This document shows positions 47,632 to 58,065 of a stretch of DNA of 64,000 bases, in pieces (the first letter of the stretch is position 1; each line of letters opens with the position of its first letter). The notes below the pieces were generated by a model. It was not told the origin of the DNA. It searched no databases and worked only from the letters and a program-made list of their open reading frames with translations. Source of the DNA: Tetrastigma voinierianum. Its lineage: Eukaryota > Streptophyta > Magnoliopsida > Vitales > Vitaceae. Both the position numbers and the translations under genes were made by a program. The stretch is taken from contig JAEQBH010005071.1 of NCBI GenBank assembly GCA_016808115.1, positions 1 to 64,000 of the forward strand. The letters are read 5' to 3'.

Positions 47632-47960
47632 TCAGTGAGGGACGGAACTTGAACTTTGGGATTGTGGTGGCAAATGAACGGTGGATGTATGTTGTTGGAT
47701 CAGCAGGTACTCATTTCGGTAGATGTGAATGTAGTGTTGTGGAAACAGAATGAAGATTAGTGCAGTAGGTAAATTGATGGGATAAACTTCAGTTACCTCT
47801 TCCAGTCCTTTAGATCCAAGTATATTATCCTGCATAGTGAGCTGATGTTATTCTCTCCCTTAAGACGGTTCTCACGTCATTACACTGAGTTCTCCTGTAC
47901 TTGATCGAGCTTTCTCTGCCAATAGAGATTCAGAAGTTGAAGCCGTATCACAAATCAAAT
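47632..47960 (-). CDS. Coiled-coil gene, last coding block (multiple frameshifts)
   Basis: On the minus strand R-L-Q-L is broken by a 2-base insertion before E-S-L-L-A-E-K-A-R, then Q-E-N-S-V, then shifts to E-N-R, L-R-E, H-Q-L-T-M-Q-D, and I-L-G-S-K-G-L-E-E-V-T-E-V-Y-P-I-N-L-P-T-A-L. At least five small indels are needed to follow the family. The acceptor before ATACGG is GTG where AG is expected. The stop at 47,632 is that of the final open frame and may not be the true end. Confidence 0.65.
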
Positions 47961-50900
47961 AAATAGACATTAGCATTTTGAATTATGCTTCAATCTCGCT
48001 TTCTCGATAACAGGAGACCCAAAAAAACACTACAGCAGAACTAGATTAATTGTTTTACAATCATAGGAGATAAGTTGACAAAAGAGTCAAAGATGATCTT
48101 TCAACATAAATAGTAGCCCAATAAGGGCAAAACAAAGAACCCCAAGTAGAAAAGAAAAGAAAAAGAAATAAAATGCGTACAAGATCATCATCTTCTGGGT
48201 TGTCGCCCTTCTCATGATGCACCCGAAGTATTCGATTTTCTTCTTCCAGTTGAGCACACCGCTCTTTGGCAAATGCCAAGTCTGCTTTAACAGTCTTCAG
48301 CTCCCGAAGTAGAACCTTCGCTTTGGCAGCCATTGCCATCGCAACCTGTGATGCAACCCAAAAGGCAAATCATGCATCCAGGTCAATTAAGATAAAAGCA
48401 AAACAATGAAGTACTAGGACTGGTTTTGGTCTTCTGGGAATCTTTCAACTCTTTCCCGTCCTCCTTTACAGGGAAAATTATTGTAATGTTCTTAAAACAA
48501 AGGCAAATCCAAGCATCTCACCAATGTATTTGTAATTGAAACATCAAAAAACATCAGGACTCCACCTAATATACCCTGGGACTGGTCCCTTCTGATTTTC
48601 AGTATCATGTTTGTGTTGATATGCTATTGAAATTACGGATAGTAACTCATCTTAGCGTGTTTCAAACCTATAGTTTCAGAAGGGCTCTAATAATAACAGA
48701 AGTTCCTTTCCAAGATAGCTAAATCTTTCTGTTCATCCGATGATTATTTCAATAATAATAATAGTGGCAACAAAAGTAAAGCCTCTGGTAACATTCCCTA
48801 AAAACAAAAAGTGATAATATATATATATATATATATATATTAATAACTTAGATTATAGATGTGTTAAACTTGTTTGAATGCTTCCTAGAACAGTCCAGTT
48901 TTGAACCTCCTGTAATGTTTCTTTCTTTCTCAGCCCCCCAAACCCGGCTTAACATTTATCATTCCCAACATTCAATAATAGTGCAATACTGGATAAAGGT
49001 ATACCTAAAAATGTCAATCCTTGTCAGGCGTTAAAAATAAAACACTTGTGAACTCAGTGAGTACTTGATTGGGTAGAGCCATTGAAGACTTCCCGACACC
49101 TATGTGCTGGCTCTTCTGTGCAGAGTGTGTATTATATCATGAATAAATCTATCTATTGATGATTTTGTTTGGGACACCTCTAAGCTAAAATATACGCACA
49201 AAAGGGGCAATCCACACATGCAAGATATATACATTATATGAACTAGTAATACACATTGCCACCTTCGTATGAGGATGCAGCTAATTGAATTCTTGATCAG
49301 CTTGCAGCTGGGGTTCCACTAATGTCTGCATTGAACTGTTTCCTTATATCAAATATTGGCCTGATTTTGGCTCAAACCCTGCCTTTTTCTGTAGATATGC
49401 AACTTGCGAGTTTCTTGAATGATGTCTGCAGTCCGATTCTCCACAATTGTGTGACCTCCTTAAATGGTAAAGCAGAATTGTTGCCAAAACAGAGCCCGAA
49501 AGTAAAGTTGATTATTAGTTGAGATAAGACATTTGCTTCTGAATGAAGAGGAAGCATGACTCTTCAGTAGATCTTGAAGTATGAACATCCTTTAGGCTTT
49601 TTGAAAAACAGCTTTCAAGAAGCATACCTCGAAGGCATTACCAATGGTGCCACTGATATAGTTAAGGGAAGACGTAATCGCATCCATTCCCTTCTGTATT
49701 TTAGGAGTGCCCGTTTTTTGATGACCCTCAGGCGAGTGATATTGGTTATGGTGCTGGAAATAGCAATTCAAAGGCATACGATCAGATCACGAATCAGAGA
49801 AAGGTATAGAGACATCTAACCACAAAAAGGAAACTGCATAAATTGGAAGAAAGGTTTCAGCAATTTTTTAATCACAAATTCAAGAGGAGGTTAAAGTGTA
49901 ACCGAATTCAGAGCATGTCTTGCAGGAGTCAATGCCTAAACAATGTTTTATGGTGGTATGCTTTTAACTTCTTTTTAAACATGCAATTTTGATTATTGAT
50001 TCTCACACAGGCCTGTTACTAGTATGACCCCAGTCTTGCATTCTTGCAGGTAGTTTCAGGTTGTTAGGCTATTATCATCCTCAATAATAGCTTTAGCTTT
50101 CCTCGCCAGAGACCCCCAAAAACCATATTGGATTATTTAGACATCTTCACATAGAAATTATCATATAAGCGGTTGAATCCTATATTACAAACACAATTTT
50201 CAGTTCTCAATTCAAATTGACAAAAAGGGTCTCATGAAGAAATTTTCTTCTTCAGAATATATATATCAATAAAATTTCAGTTCATGACAAAATGTTAGCA
50301 GCTATTTCCATTATGAAGAAAATGTGTGTGTACAATATGTATGCATGTGTGACTATACAAGCATGCGCACAAACACAATCCTTTTAAGATAAATAAATAT
50401 ACACTTGTGCGCGCACACACACATCCTTTTAAGATAAGAAAAAAAAAAAGAATATGCTGAAAGTACCCAAAGAAGGAGCACACGTCATGATACAGAGTAC
50501 CCAAGCAAAAGCTCCCCAATGAGACAACCAACAAAAAAGAAAAAAACATGCAAAATAAATTTTAAGGATCAAGAACCATGACCCAGGCAATTATCAAGAG
50601 GCTCCACAAAGCACAATGGTTCAACTTCCAATCCAAAACCTGACATGGCCCTAATTTCCTTCAGAGAAAGGCATATTCTGATTAAAAAAATAGGGTGCTT
50701 TGGGAATTGCTCTTCTCTCTTTTTGGGGTGTCTTAGGCTATCCCCTTGTCGGTATGAGACAACCTTTTAGGTTGGAGCTATTCCTTCATTACTAAAGAGC
50801 GGAGAAGAGTTTGGAAATCAGGTCCTTTGTTTATTTTTCGGCAATTTGGAAGGCAAGGCATGACATTATGTTTAGGGATGAGGGGTTGTCCTTGCAAAAG

Positions 50901-51671
50901 GTTAAGTGTTTTTTGTACATCTTCTTTGGTTGAAAACCAATTTGTTTTTTGTTGATGGTCCTATGACCCTTGTGAATTTCATTGATTGGGTGGGCTGAAG
51001 ATAAGGTGTGGAAGTTTTGTACATGATTTTTGGTTTTTTCTTGTGAGGGGAGAGTATATCCTTTTTGTACCTCTTAGGCCACATTCGGCATCTCTTTTCT
51101 AATACACTTTAACTTTACTTATTAAAATTAAATATATAAGGTTTGAGAAAAAAGAAATATATAAGGGCACGAGAGGTAGGCAAAAGAAGCAATAAACAAC
51201 TTAACCCAAGCTAGATTTTAGATGATGGAATGACTTTGAAGTTCCCTTTCAAATCAGCGGCTAGAAAATATCCTCTTGTACAGATCTCACCGCCTGCACT
51301 GAGCTTCAATTTGCAGCAAGTCAACTATATAAAGCCAACCAAGCAAACCTAAGTACTCATTAAGGAGACAAAGTTCTTGTAAGCTTGATGAACAAAGTTC
51401 TCCTTTGACACTCGTCCTTCTGCTCACAAGTCTTCCATTGATAAGCTTTTCTTAAGACACCTTCATCACACCTGATTAGGTATCTCACTCACATTAGAGA
51501 CGAGGTTGGAGTCCTTGCTAAATCTAGTTCCAAAACCCCTTTAGCATAGCATCTAGTTGTGGCAAAGGGATAGGACTTGCACTTTTTAGCTATCCTAACC
51601 TCTCCATTTCCAACTTGGAATCCACTGTAAGCGGCAGAAGGTTGAGAAGCTCCATCAGAATTTCACTCAAC

Positions 51672-51709
<38 letters not shown>

Positions 51710-53261
51710 CTAGCTTGTTTTGACAACATTGCTCTCAGTTGACTCTTTATTTGGATTTTTTTTTTTGGGACGTGAAAGGGACATTGCAATGTCTTTTCAC
51801 TTTGATGAGATACCTAGGTGGCAGATGTCTTGGATGATAGACCTTTAGTGAAACAAGAACCCTTATCTTTTGAGGGTCATTTGTGAATTGGCTTTCAAAA
51901 TACGGTGAGTGAGGGGTTATGTCAAAGACAAAACATTCTCTCTTCAAATCTTTATATAAATCCTTATGCTCATAGGACATTTAATTATTAAGAAAGTGTG
52001 GTGCATAAAGGGGGTCTTACTAAATTGATTTCTTCGCTCAAAGGGTAGTGTGGAAGAAAGCTTTTAATGGAAACTTCAGAAAAAAGATCAGCCTTTGACT
52101 TATCAAGAAAGGAAAAAAAAAAAAGATCAGCCTTTGATTAATTTTAGTTGCTTGAGCAAGTTTTTTGAAGAATTTTCCAAAAAACCTCCTTTTCCATGTT
52201 GATATGACCTGGATCTCGTAATGCCTTCTCTTTTCCTTATTTGATTTTCCTGGAGCGTTTTTTTTCTTTTGTCAATAGAAATGACAAAAGTAAGGTATTA
52301 TTAAAAGTAATGCAAAGAGTACAAAGGAAGGATGAAAAATCCTCCCAGAAAAAACCTAAAAAAAAAAGCATCTAAACTAAAAGGCCCACCTTTGGAGGAT
52401 TTTTAGGTACCTAACAACTTAAGTAAGTCCAAATAATTTGGGACCACGATCTAAAGTCAAAGCAACGCAAAACATGCAAACATCAAGGCGGGGGCTTTGC
52501 GGGCTCTTTTGAGTTGTAATTGTGTGGTATTTAGCTTCTTGTATGCTCTTGACTAAGTGAAGGACTTAACCATAGAGGGCTCTTGTGCTTTCCAACAAAT
52601 TAGCAGGGAAAAAGGCTTGACTCAAATGATTAGATAGGGCAACAAAGAAAGACTTTACTGTAAACAAATCCAGGGAAGATAAGGACCAAGCTTGTGGATC
52701 AGGAGTGGATGAAGTTAAGTACAAATGAGAAGAAGAGACATAAGTCTTTCTAAATCCTCCTATCATTCCAAAGTAGGACCCTCTTGTATACTACTCTTAC
52801 ACCTGGAAGCCTTTGGTCTCTTTTGATGAATATATTTGCTTTTACTCATCAAAAAAAAAAAAAAATCCTCTTATCTCATCATCAGAAAGGTTGCAACGCA
52901 AGTTAAAATTCCAAGAAAAAAGATAAGAATAGATGAAAAAGGAAGGATTTTAACATCCTCCTTGAGTGCTATCCTCTATTGGTAAAGGAGGTCTTGCTTA
53001 GAACACGAGTTCTCAAGAAAGAAGCATAAAAAGGGCAGATAACTGCTCTTTCCTGTTTGTTCTGGATCATTTGGCAGTAAAGGCCATAAAATCTTTCCAG
53101 AGATAAACATACCAATCAAGTGATTAAAAAAGTTGTTTTCAAATCCTTTTTAATAGTTTATTGATTCTTTGGTGCTCATCATAAACATCCTGCAAACATA
53201 GGATGCATGGCTGATCCTGTGGCCTCCTTTATTGGGATGCATGTTAATGGATTTATTTGGT

Positions 53262-53307
<46 letters not shown>

Positions 53308-54531
53308 CAAATTCCCTTTGAACTAGAATCTAAACAGACACCCATTCATCAGCAACAAGAACATCATGAAGAAGCAATAGTCAATAACATAAAGAATAAG
53401 ATTCAAGGATAAGATTCAGTTCTAATTTGCTTGCTGGTTAAATCTACAACTTGGTTCCTTCTTATCATTTGGTCAATGTTAAGATGTTTATGTTCCATCA
53501 TTGGTACATGTTTTTAAGATTTTCATGGCAGGACAAGTCCTGTTCAGAAGGCATGCTAAGCTTTTGTTAAGATGTATTTAAGTATTTTTCAAGCATGTGT
53601 GGTAGCCTGTTTCCGCTCATCAAGGGGATAATGCAAAACCATTAATCACCTCAAGTGGACCCCTAGAGCACTGTTAAAGGAACTTCTATCTCAAATTAAA
53701 TTTGGCTTGCCGAATATGCATTGTTATGCTAATCAACCCAATATCCAAGGTTATATCATCATCACTATTATTATTATCATGATCAGCAAAACCAGAGTTA
53801 GGCATCATGAGTTAGAAGTCTGATTGGATTACATTTGGACAGGAGACCTAAGAGGTCGGATTTGACTATGGTTAACACTTTAACTGACTGAGTTGCCTAA
53901 CTTGCAGCCTTGTTCAAAAGAATGCAGCTTATGTCTTTGACTCTATGGTGAATGGTAGCATACCTATTACATACAATGCCAAATGGACTTAGGTATGCGT
54001 CTCAAATGCGGAGTTCAAACGAGTTTGTTGGAAAAGAAAACCCAAACAAGGAAATCATGCTGGAAGTATCAAAATAACTATAAATTGGGCAGAATCATGT
54101 ACCTATGTACCTATGAGATGCAACAGATGAGCAATGGAGTAAGGTTAGGTTAAATGGAAATTGTATGGAAGAGCAGCGAGAGTTAACAAATGGAACAAAA
54201 GGCATTTACAACGAGAAACTGATTAGAACAGAATGATTAGGGATTAACAAATTCATTAAGCAAGCATCCACATAAATTGGACGCTGCATTCAGCACAAGG
54301 AAACCACGAAATTCAAATATGATAAAGGAAAAAAAAAACCTTGGAGGATGGGGGAGGGTGGGAGGAAGGAGAGACGCCGTAAGCAGAGGAGAGGGAGGAG
54401 TCCCGGTGGGCGGACGATGCTCTAATGGCCTTGGCAGCGAGCGAGGACGAAGACGAATCAGCTTCGTCATCCTCAATAGTTGAAGCCCTAAAGGGTCCCG
54501 CCGTTCCCGATCTTCTCCGATACGCCGCCAT
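47632..54531 (-). CDS. Plant-conserved coiled-coil protein of unknown function (multi-exon; several exons frameshifted)
   Basis: The supported blocks, in transcript order, are 54,531-54,340, about 50,150-50,000, 49,753-49,628, 49,458-about 49,403, 48,345-48,181 and about 47,960-47,632. I recognise the family from the ordered motifs G-F-W-G-x-L-A-R-K-A-K-A-I, D-A-I-T-S-S-L-N-Y-I-x-G-T-I-G-N-A, I-V-E-N-R-T-A-D-I-I-Q-E-T-R-K, V-A-M-A-M-A-A-K-A-K, R-C-A-Q-L-E-E-E-N and E-E-V-T-E-V-Y-P-I. I cannot give it a gene name or function. The last blocks form an extended coiled coil, and no membrane segment or enzyme motif is seen. Blocks 1, 3 and 5 are clean, while 2, 4 and 6 contain small indels. An additional exon between blocks 1 and 2 is expected but was not found. 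The gene is convergent with the RING gene. Confidence 0.8.
48181..48345 (-). CDS. Coiled-coil gene, coding block 5 (intact, 55 codons)
   Basis: The minus-strand acceptor is CACAG|GTTGCG and the donor GATCTT|GTACGC. It reads V-A-M-A-M-A-A-K-A-K, then L-R-E-L-K-T-V-K-A-D-L-A-F-A-K-E-R-C and L-E-E-E-N-R-I-L-R, ending D-N-P-E-D-D-D-L. The hydrophobic heptad spacing (L, V, L, F, C, L) predicts a coiled coil. The length is a multiple of three and both splice sites are canonical. Confidence 0.95.
48817..48842. repeat. (AT)n microsatellite
   Basis: An AT run of about 26 bases in an intron of the coiled-coil gene. Confidence 0.9.
49403..49458 (-). CDS. Coiled-coil gene, coding block 4 (one base missing near its start)
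   Basis: After TTTAAG it reads G-H-T-I-V-E-N-R-T-A-D-I-I-Q-E-T-R-K once the first codons are shifted. The family has E-G-L-T-I-V-E-N-R-T-A-D-I-I-Q-E-T-R-K. As written, GAG GTC ACA is out of frame by one base with the preceding block. The donor position (CAA|GTTGCA or AAG|TT) is uncertain. Confidence 0.75.
49628..49753 (-). CDS. Coiled-coil gene, coding block 3 (intact, 42 codons)
   Basis: The acceptor is TTTCCAG|CAC and the donor TTCGAG|GTATGC. It reads H-H-N-Q-Y-H-S-P-E-G, then I-Q-K-G-M-D-A-I-T-S-S-L-N-Y-I and S-G-T-I-G-N-A-F-E. The 126 bases keep the frame and there is no stop. Confidence 0.95.
50000..50150 (-). CDS. Coiled-coil gene, coding block 2 (partly frameshifted)
   Basis: The minus strand reads Y-G-F-W-G-S-L-A-R-K-A-K-A-I-I-E-D-D-N in one frame, followed by a shift into P-A-R-M-Q-like text where the family has F-E-T-P-G-R-M. 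Upstream of Y-G-F-W the expected N-L-N-E-S-K is recognisable only with indels. Both boundaries are approximate. Confidence 0.7.
50690..51120 (+). mobile_element. LINE RT C-terminal and 3' end fragment (plus)
   Basis: One frame reads A-I-W-K-A-R-H-D-I-M-F-R-D-E, then S-L-Q-K-V-K and F-L-Y-I-F-F. A second frame reads V-D-G-P-M-T-L-V-N-F-I-D-W-V-G. Together they match the C-terminus of plant L1-type LINE RT. The tail 'ctaatacactttaactttacttattaaaa' is a typical LINE 3' end. It lies in the large first intron region of the coiled-coil gene, antisense to it. Confidence 0.7.
51674..51707. repeat. (AT)n microsatellite
   Basis: An uninterrupted AT run of about 34 bases. Confidence 0.95.
52260..52790 (-). 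mobile_element. LINE RT C-terminal fragment (minus)
   Basis: On the minus strand W-S-L-S-S-L-D-L-F-T-V-K-S-F-F-V-A-L-S (52,692-52,636) matches the 'WxLSSSGxFTVKSFFLALS' block of L1-type LINE RT. Further on, D-R-G-P-K-L-F-G-L is read near 52,450-52,430, and at 52,300-52,340 is the complement of a 'ctttgtactctttgcat' LINE 3' end. The frame is broken. Confidence 0.65.
52780..52868 (+). mobile_element. LINE 3' tail with poly-A (plus)
   Basis: 'ccctcttgtatactact', then 'gcctttggtctcttttgatgaata' and 'tttactcatc', precede a run of about 15 A at 52,851-52,865. This is the characteristic 3' end of plant L1-type LINEs. It abuts the minus-strand LINE fragment tail to tail, within 10 bases. Confidence 0.6.
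53262..53304. repeat. (GA)n microsatellite, about 43 bp
   Basis: An uninterrupted AG/GA run in the first intron region of the coiled-coil gene. Confidence 0.95.
54340..54531 (-). CDS. Coiled-coil gene, first coding exon (intact, 64 codons)
   Basis: The ATG at 54,531 opens M-A-A-Y-R-R-R-S-G-T-A-G-P-F-R-A, then a serine-rich, acidic, disordered stretch (E-D-D-E-A-D-S-S-S-S-S-L-A-A-K-A-I-R) and a Ser/Pro-rich end. The donor is CCAAG|GTTTTT. The start is chosen because it gives the family-like N-terminus and the frame is open to the donor. Upstream (54,532-54,700) is a CTT/GAAGAA-rich leader typical of a 5' UTR. Confidence 0.85.
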
Positions 54532-54960
54532 CCAGATAAGGGTAATGAATTAGACTCTTGATTCCGATTCGAATTTCTTCTTCTTCTTCTTTATTCCAAC
54601 CCTATTTATATATATGAAATATGTATGAACGGGCGAGTGCAGAACCGATTGGAGAAATCCAGAAGAAGAAGAGGCAGTGAGTCAGGACTCAGGAGAGAAA
54701 GAGGCGGAGCCCTTAAAATTCCTCCACCGCATACCTGACGCCTAATGCCTGATGCCTCCCAACACCGCCACCACCACCACCACAATGCAACTTTCACAGT
54801 TAGAAATGAAAGTCGAAACAACTGTGCGTGATCGGAGTAAAGCGACAGCCTGCCTCAGCCTCTCAGCCTCCCGCCTGCCTCGAGGGCCTCCGCGGAGTTC
54901 AACGATCAATCTGAATTCTGAACTGGATCGATTCTGGTTCCAAAATCAGAATGGCTAGAT
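54532..54960 (-). promoter_or_regulatory. Probable 5' UTR and proximal promoter of the coiled-coil gene
   Basis: On the minus strand this lies just upstream of the ATG. It contains 'aagaagaagaag' (54,570-54,590 region, complement of ttcttcttcttc) and 'tatttata' at 54,602-54,611, whose complement 'tataaata' is a plausible TATA box about 75 bases from the ATG. A CCACCACCA run lies at 54,768-54,782. Confidence 0.4.
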
Positions 54961-55129
54961 TTGGGGTATTGGGACTAACTAAGTGGACCGGAATCACTAT
55001 TTAAGCCCATCTATCTCTCTCAGGCCCATCATCTCCATGGGCCTCTTCCCTGCTTCAATCACTCTCTTTTTTAAAGAGGTAAATTTAAAAACATAGAATC
55101 AAAAGTGTTGTAAAAATTTTTATGATTCC

Positions 55130-55430
55130 GCTTGAAACCCGAAAAGTAGTAAAAAAAGAAAATAGAGGAAAAATTGAAGGAAAGAAAATTTGGTGGAAAA
55201 TAAAAAATAGGTTTAAACTTAATAAATTAATTTTATATGTTTATTTACACTCATTTCATCTGTTTCTCCATGTTATATACAGACTAAGAAAATTTAAAAA
55301 TATGTAAAACTTTGAGAAATTTTGACTATATTTAATTTTCTTTTATATTTTTCACAATGAAATCAAACATGAAAAAAATGATTTTCCTTGCTTTTTTTTT
55401 TTTCTTTCTTTTCCTTGACATTTTTTGGGT
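55130..55430. repeat. MITE-like dispersed repeat, copy 1 (paired with 59,290-59,545)
   Basis: 'aaacttaataaattaattt' followed by 'tatatgtttattta', 'gaaatttaaaaatat', 'atatttaattttcttttat' and 'tgattttccttgc' recurs in the same order and direction at 59,370-59,510. The blocks are short, AT-rich and non-coding. The 61-codon frame here is not conserved in the second copy. Confidence 0.7.
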
Positions 55431-56550
55431 TCTAAATATAGAATATAGGATGATGCAATATATGGATTAATAGAAAAAAAAGATTGACTCAAGGTCTACA
55501 CATTTGATAATCTAAAATGACTAAAATACGTAAGATTTCAGATCTGTAACATGGTGACGCAATCAGATTCGATACGATAACTCACGGACGAAATTTTATC
55601 TCAAACCGCCAATGCGAAAACCCAAAAAGAAACCAATCGTCGACGACACAACTACCTGCCGCAATAGGTCGAGGACAAAACACGCTGTAATAAGTCAGCG
55701 ATAAAAATACAAAAAAACAAATAAAAACCCATATCTAAGGAAGAACGATGAAATAGGTGATTTCAGACCAATAATGATAAAAAAATTATTTTTTTAGCTA
55801 ATAAGAGTTTGAAAGAGAGGACGTAGGGCTTTCCACCCACATTAATTGTCTCTATGTATATATCTTATGCATTGATAATTAATTATAACCCCCCACCTCT
55901 TCATCCCAAGTTTAATCGAAACACAATAGATAATCTATTGGAAAGGGAAGAGCTACAATAAACTTGAGTTTTTGATCGTTAGATCTGGATTCTTATCACT
56001 TTTTGAAATGGAGTCCACAAAAAAGATGTCAAAATATTCCGATCCAATAGTTGAAAAGCTCGAGCTTACATAAGCTCAAGTTTTTTTCAACCAAACCCTA
56101 TTGGAAATTACACTACGGGAAATATAAAAGATACCTAATTCTTCATTTTAAATCAACAAAAAAAATTAAATAAGTTCCCTTGTGATAACCAAAGTTGTAT
56201 GTATCCTAAACAACAACTATTTAGTATAGGATAACTAAATAATATAATGGTAGATTATATTAGACTTTAAAAAGGAAAATAAACCAATAGTTTAGCAAGT
56301 ATTTAATTTAATCCTCAGCCTTCTCAAACTTCTTAACGTTCTTCAACAACCCATATTCTTCTGATCATGTACTCATATAAGAAATTGCATATGCTGGGTT
56401 TAATTCCTCTAATCTCCAAATACTTGTGGAAAGCCTTTGGAAGATTCTTATCCATTTTCCTGACAAGAGAAGAGGAGGAAAAGAGATGTCATTGTAGATG
56501 TGGCACTGCACGACGGCCGCTAAGCCAGATCGCTGGTCAATATACGAATC
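55431..56550. other. Intergenic, nothing definite
   Basis: AT-rich with a short GC-richer patch near 55,590-55,690. Frames near 56,365-56,690 overlap on both strands and have no recognisable domain. Confidence 0.4.
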
Positions 56551-56559
56551 GTCAACATC

Positions 56560-56965
56560 TTGTAACCCAAACCCGACACGCAATAATAAACTATTAACAT
56601 TCACTAACTCCAAACTCAACCCATTTATTATTCGTAGCAAGTGTGTCAACACGACACAATCATTTAATTCCGATTATTTAAAATAATAAGAATTATAATT
56701 AATTATTCATGCATGTTTATCACAAATAACCTATTAAATTTAACATGTATATTAATTTTATTATTTAAATTCATAGGAATTATAATTAATAATCCATATT
56801 TAACACAAATAACTTATTAAATAGATTAATTAATTAATATAATAATTAAATGGGTCAATTCGGGTCAAATTCGTGTTAGGTAAGTCAACACGAATATGAC
56901 CCATTTATTAAACGTGTTAGGCTGTCAACACGACTACGACCTAAACATCACAGTATTTCAATCAA
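56560..56965. repeat. Transposon-like repeat with 'cgtgttgacac' inverted ends and an internal duplication
   Basis: 'aacccgacacg' and 'gtgtcaacacgac' near the left (56,570-56,660) face 'gggtcaattcgggtcaaattcgtgttagg' and 'gtcaacacgac' on the right (56,853-56,935), a wording familiar from dispersed plant repeats. Two tandem copies of 'aggaattataattaat..aaataacttattaaat' lie at 56,689-56,745 and 56,772-56,822. Exact termini and target duplication were not found. Confidence 0.5.
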
Positions 56966-57114
56966 ACCTTCAAAACCGCAGTTCGTGGTCGCGGTTCCCC
57001 GCGGTCGTCACCACACTTCTAGATGTCATGCATTAATTGAAGGGGGAAAGTGTTAAACCATGTAACCAACAAATGATGATTATTTATCTTCAGGACCCTC
57101 ATAGGGATATTCTT

Positions 57115-58056
57115 GAGTTTTGGACGTGAATAGTGCTTGTTTCAAAAATATGCCCAAACTAGTGCTGCCGCTCACGTGGTAGGCCAAGAATTCGGCCGTC
57201 GTCATAACAACGGCTATCAAATATCCAGCGTCGCCGTTCACAACGACGCACCACTGGGTTTTTATAATCCCGACAAAATTCCTTCCTTCTCCCCTTCCCG
57301 CGATTTCTCCTTCATTTTCTCCTCAGCCTCGCTCCCTTCTCCACCGACCCCACCCTCTTCTTCGTTGTTTCTTCCACCCCACCCTCCAACTTTCAATGGC
57401 CAAATCAACCAACCATCTCCATTCTCCCTCTTCTTCTTCTTCTTCTTCACTCTACGACACTGTGAGCTCCGCACTACGATCACCGGGGCGTGGCGGCCAC
57501 CACCTCACGGAGGCGTGACGCCTCCCAAGACAATGTGGTGCATAAGAATACTCGTTCTAATCGAACCGAAACTCACTTTCCTTCTTCCATTTTTTTTAAA
57601 AATTAATTTATCGATGATTCGAACTGGGTTTTTCTTTTGCAGAGGAGTTGCAGTATGGAAATTTATACATCCATGGTACGAATGAACACAACGGCGCTGG
57701 AAGCACCTACGCTTCGAACAATGGGTTGAATCAAGGGAGCTTGTTTCTCAAAACGCGTATGACAACGTAATTTAAATGGTGCCTGCTCCATCATCGCCAC
57801 CGCCACCAACGCCTGGTAGAAGGGAGGTGAAAATCATCAGCAACGACCGCCGTCATAACGACGGCTTCATGAGGCTTCTAATAATGGCCGCTCACAACGC
57901 ACGGCCATTGAAAATTTTGCTAATCTCTCCAAAGGCCGCCGCTCACAACGACTACCATCGCCACCTATCCGCGAACGCACTAGTTTGACATTTTTGAAAC
58001 TAAATTCCTTTAAATTTTGATTTTTTTATTTTAGTACTATTCACATCCAAAAACTC
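57115..58056. mobile_element. Non-autonomous Mutator-like element with 9-bp target duplication (Pack-MULE candidate)
   Basis: The 9-bp direct repeat GATATTCTT flanks the element at 57,106-57,114 and 58,057-58,065. Just inside are inverted ends: GAGTTTTGGACGTGAATAGT on the left and, on the complementary strand at the right, GAGTTTTTGGATGTGAATAGT. A second matching inverted block ('tttcaaaaat..caaactagtgc') lies a little further in. A 9-bp duplication is the hallmark of Mutator transposition. Subterminal sequence is rich in short palindromic phrases (ccgctcacaacg, cgtcataacgacgg). The centre (57,280-57,770) is pyrimidine-rich and gene-like. No transposase is present. Confidence 0.85.
57396..57518 (+). 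pseudogene. Short open frame inside the MULE, possible captured first exon (40 codons)
   Basis: ATG follows a CT-rich leader like a plant 5' UTR (57,282-57,395). It reads M-A-K-S-T-N-H-L-H-S-P, then a run of seven serines, L-Y-D-T-V-S-S-A-L-R-S-P-G-R-G-G, and reaches TGA at 57,516-57,518. An intron-like stretch follows, ending in the acceptor-like TTTTCTTTTGCAG at 57,629-57,641 and then gene-like sequence to about 57,770. I do not recognise the source gene. Confidence 0.45.
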
Positions 58057-58065
58057 GATATTCTT

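Noticed and set aside
57137..57685. 182-codon plus-strand open frame
   Set aside because: It starts in the terminal inverted repeat of the MULE, reads through pyrimidine-rich repeats as Pro/Ser/Phe runs, and runs in a different frame from the plausible captured ATG at 57,396.
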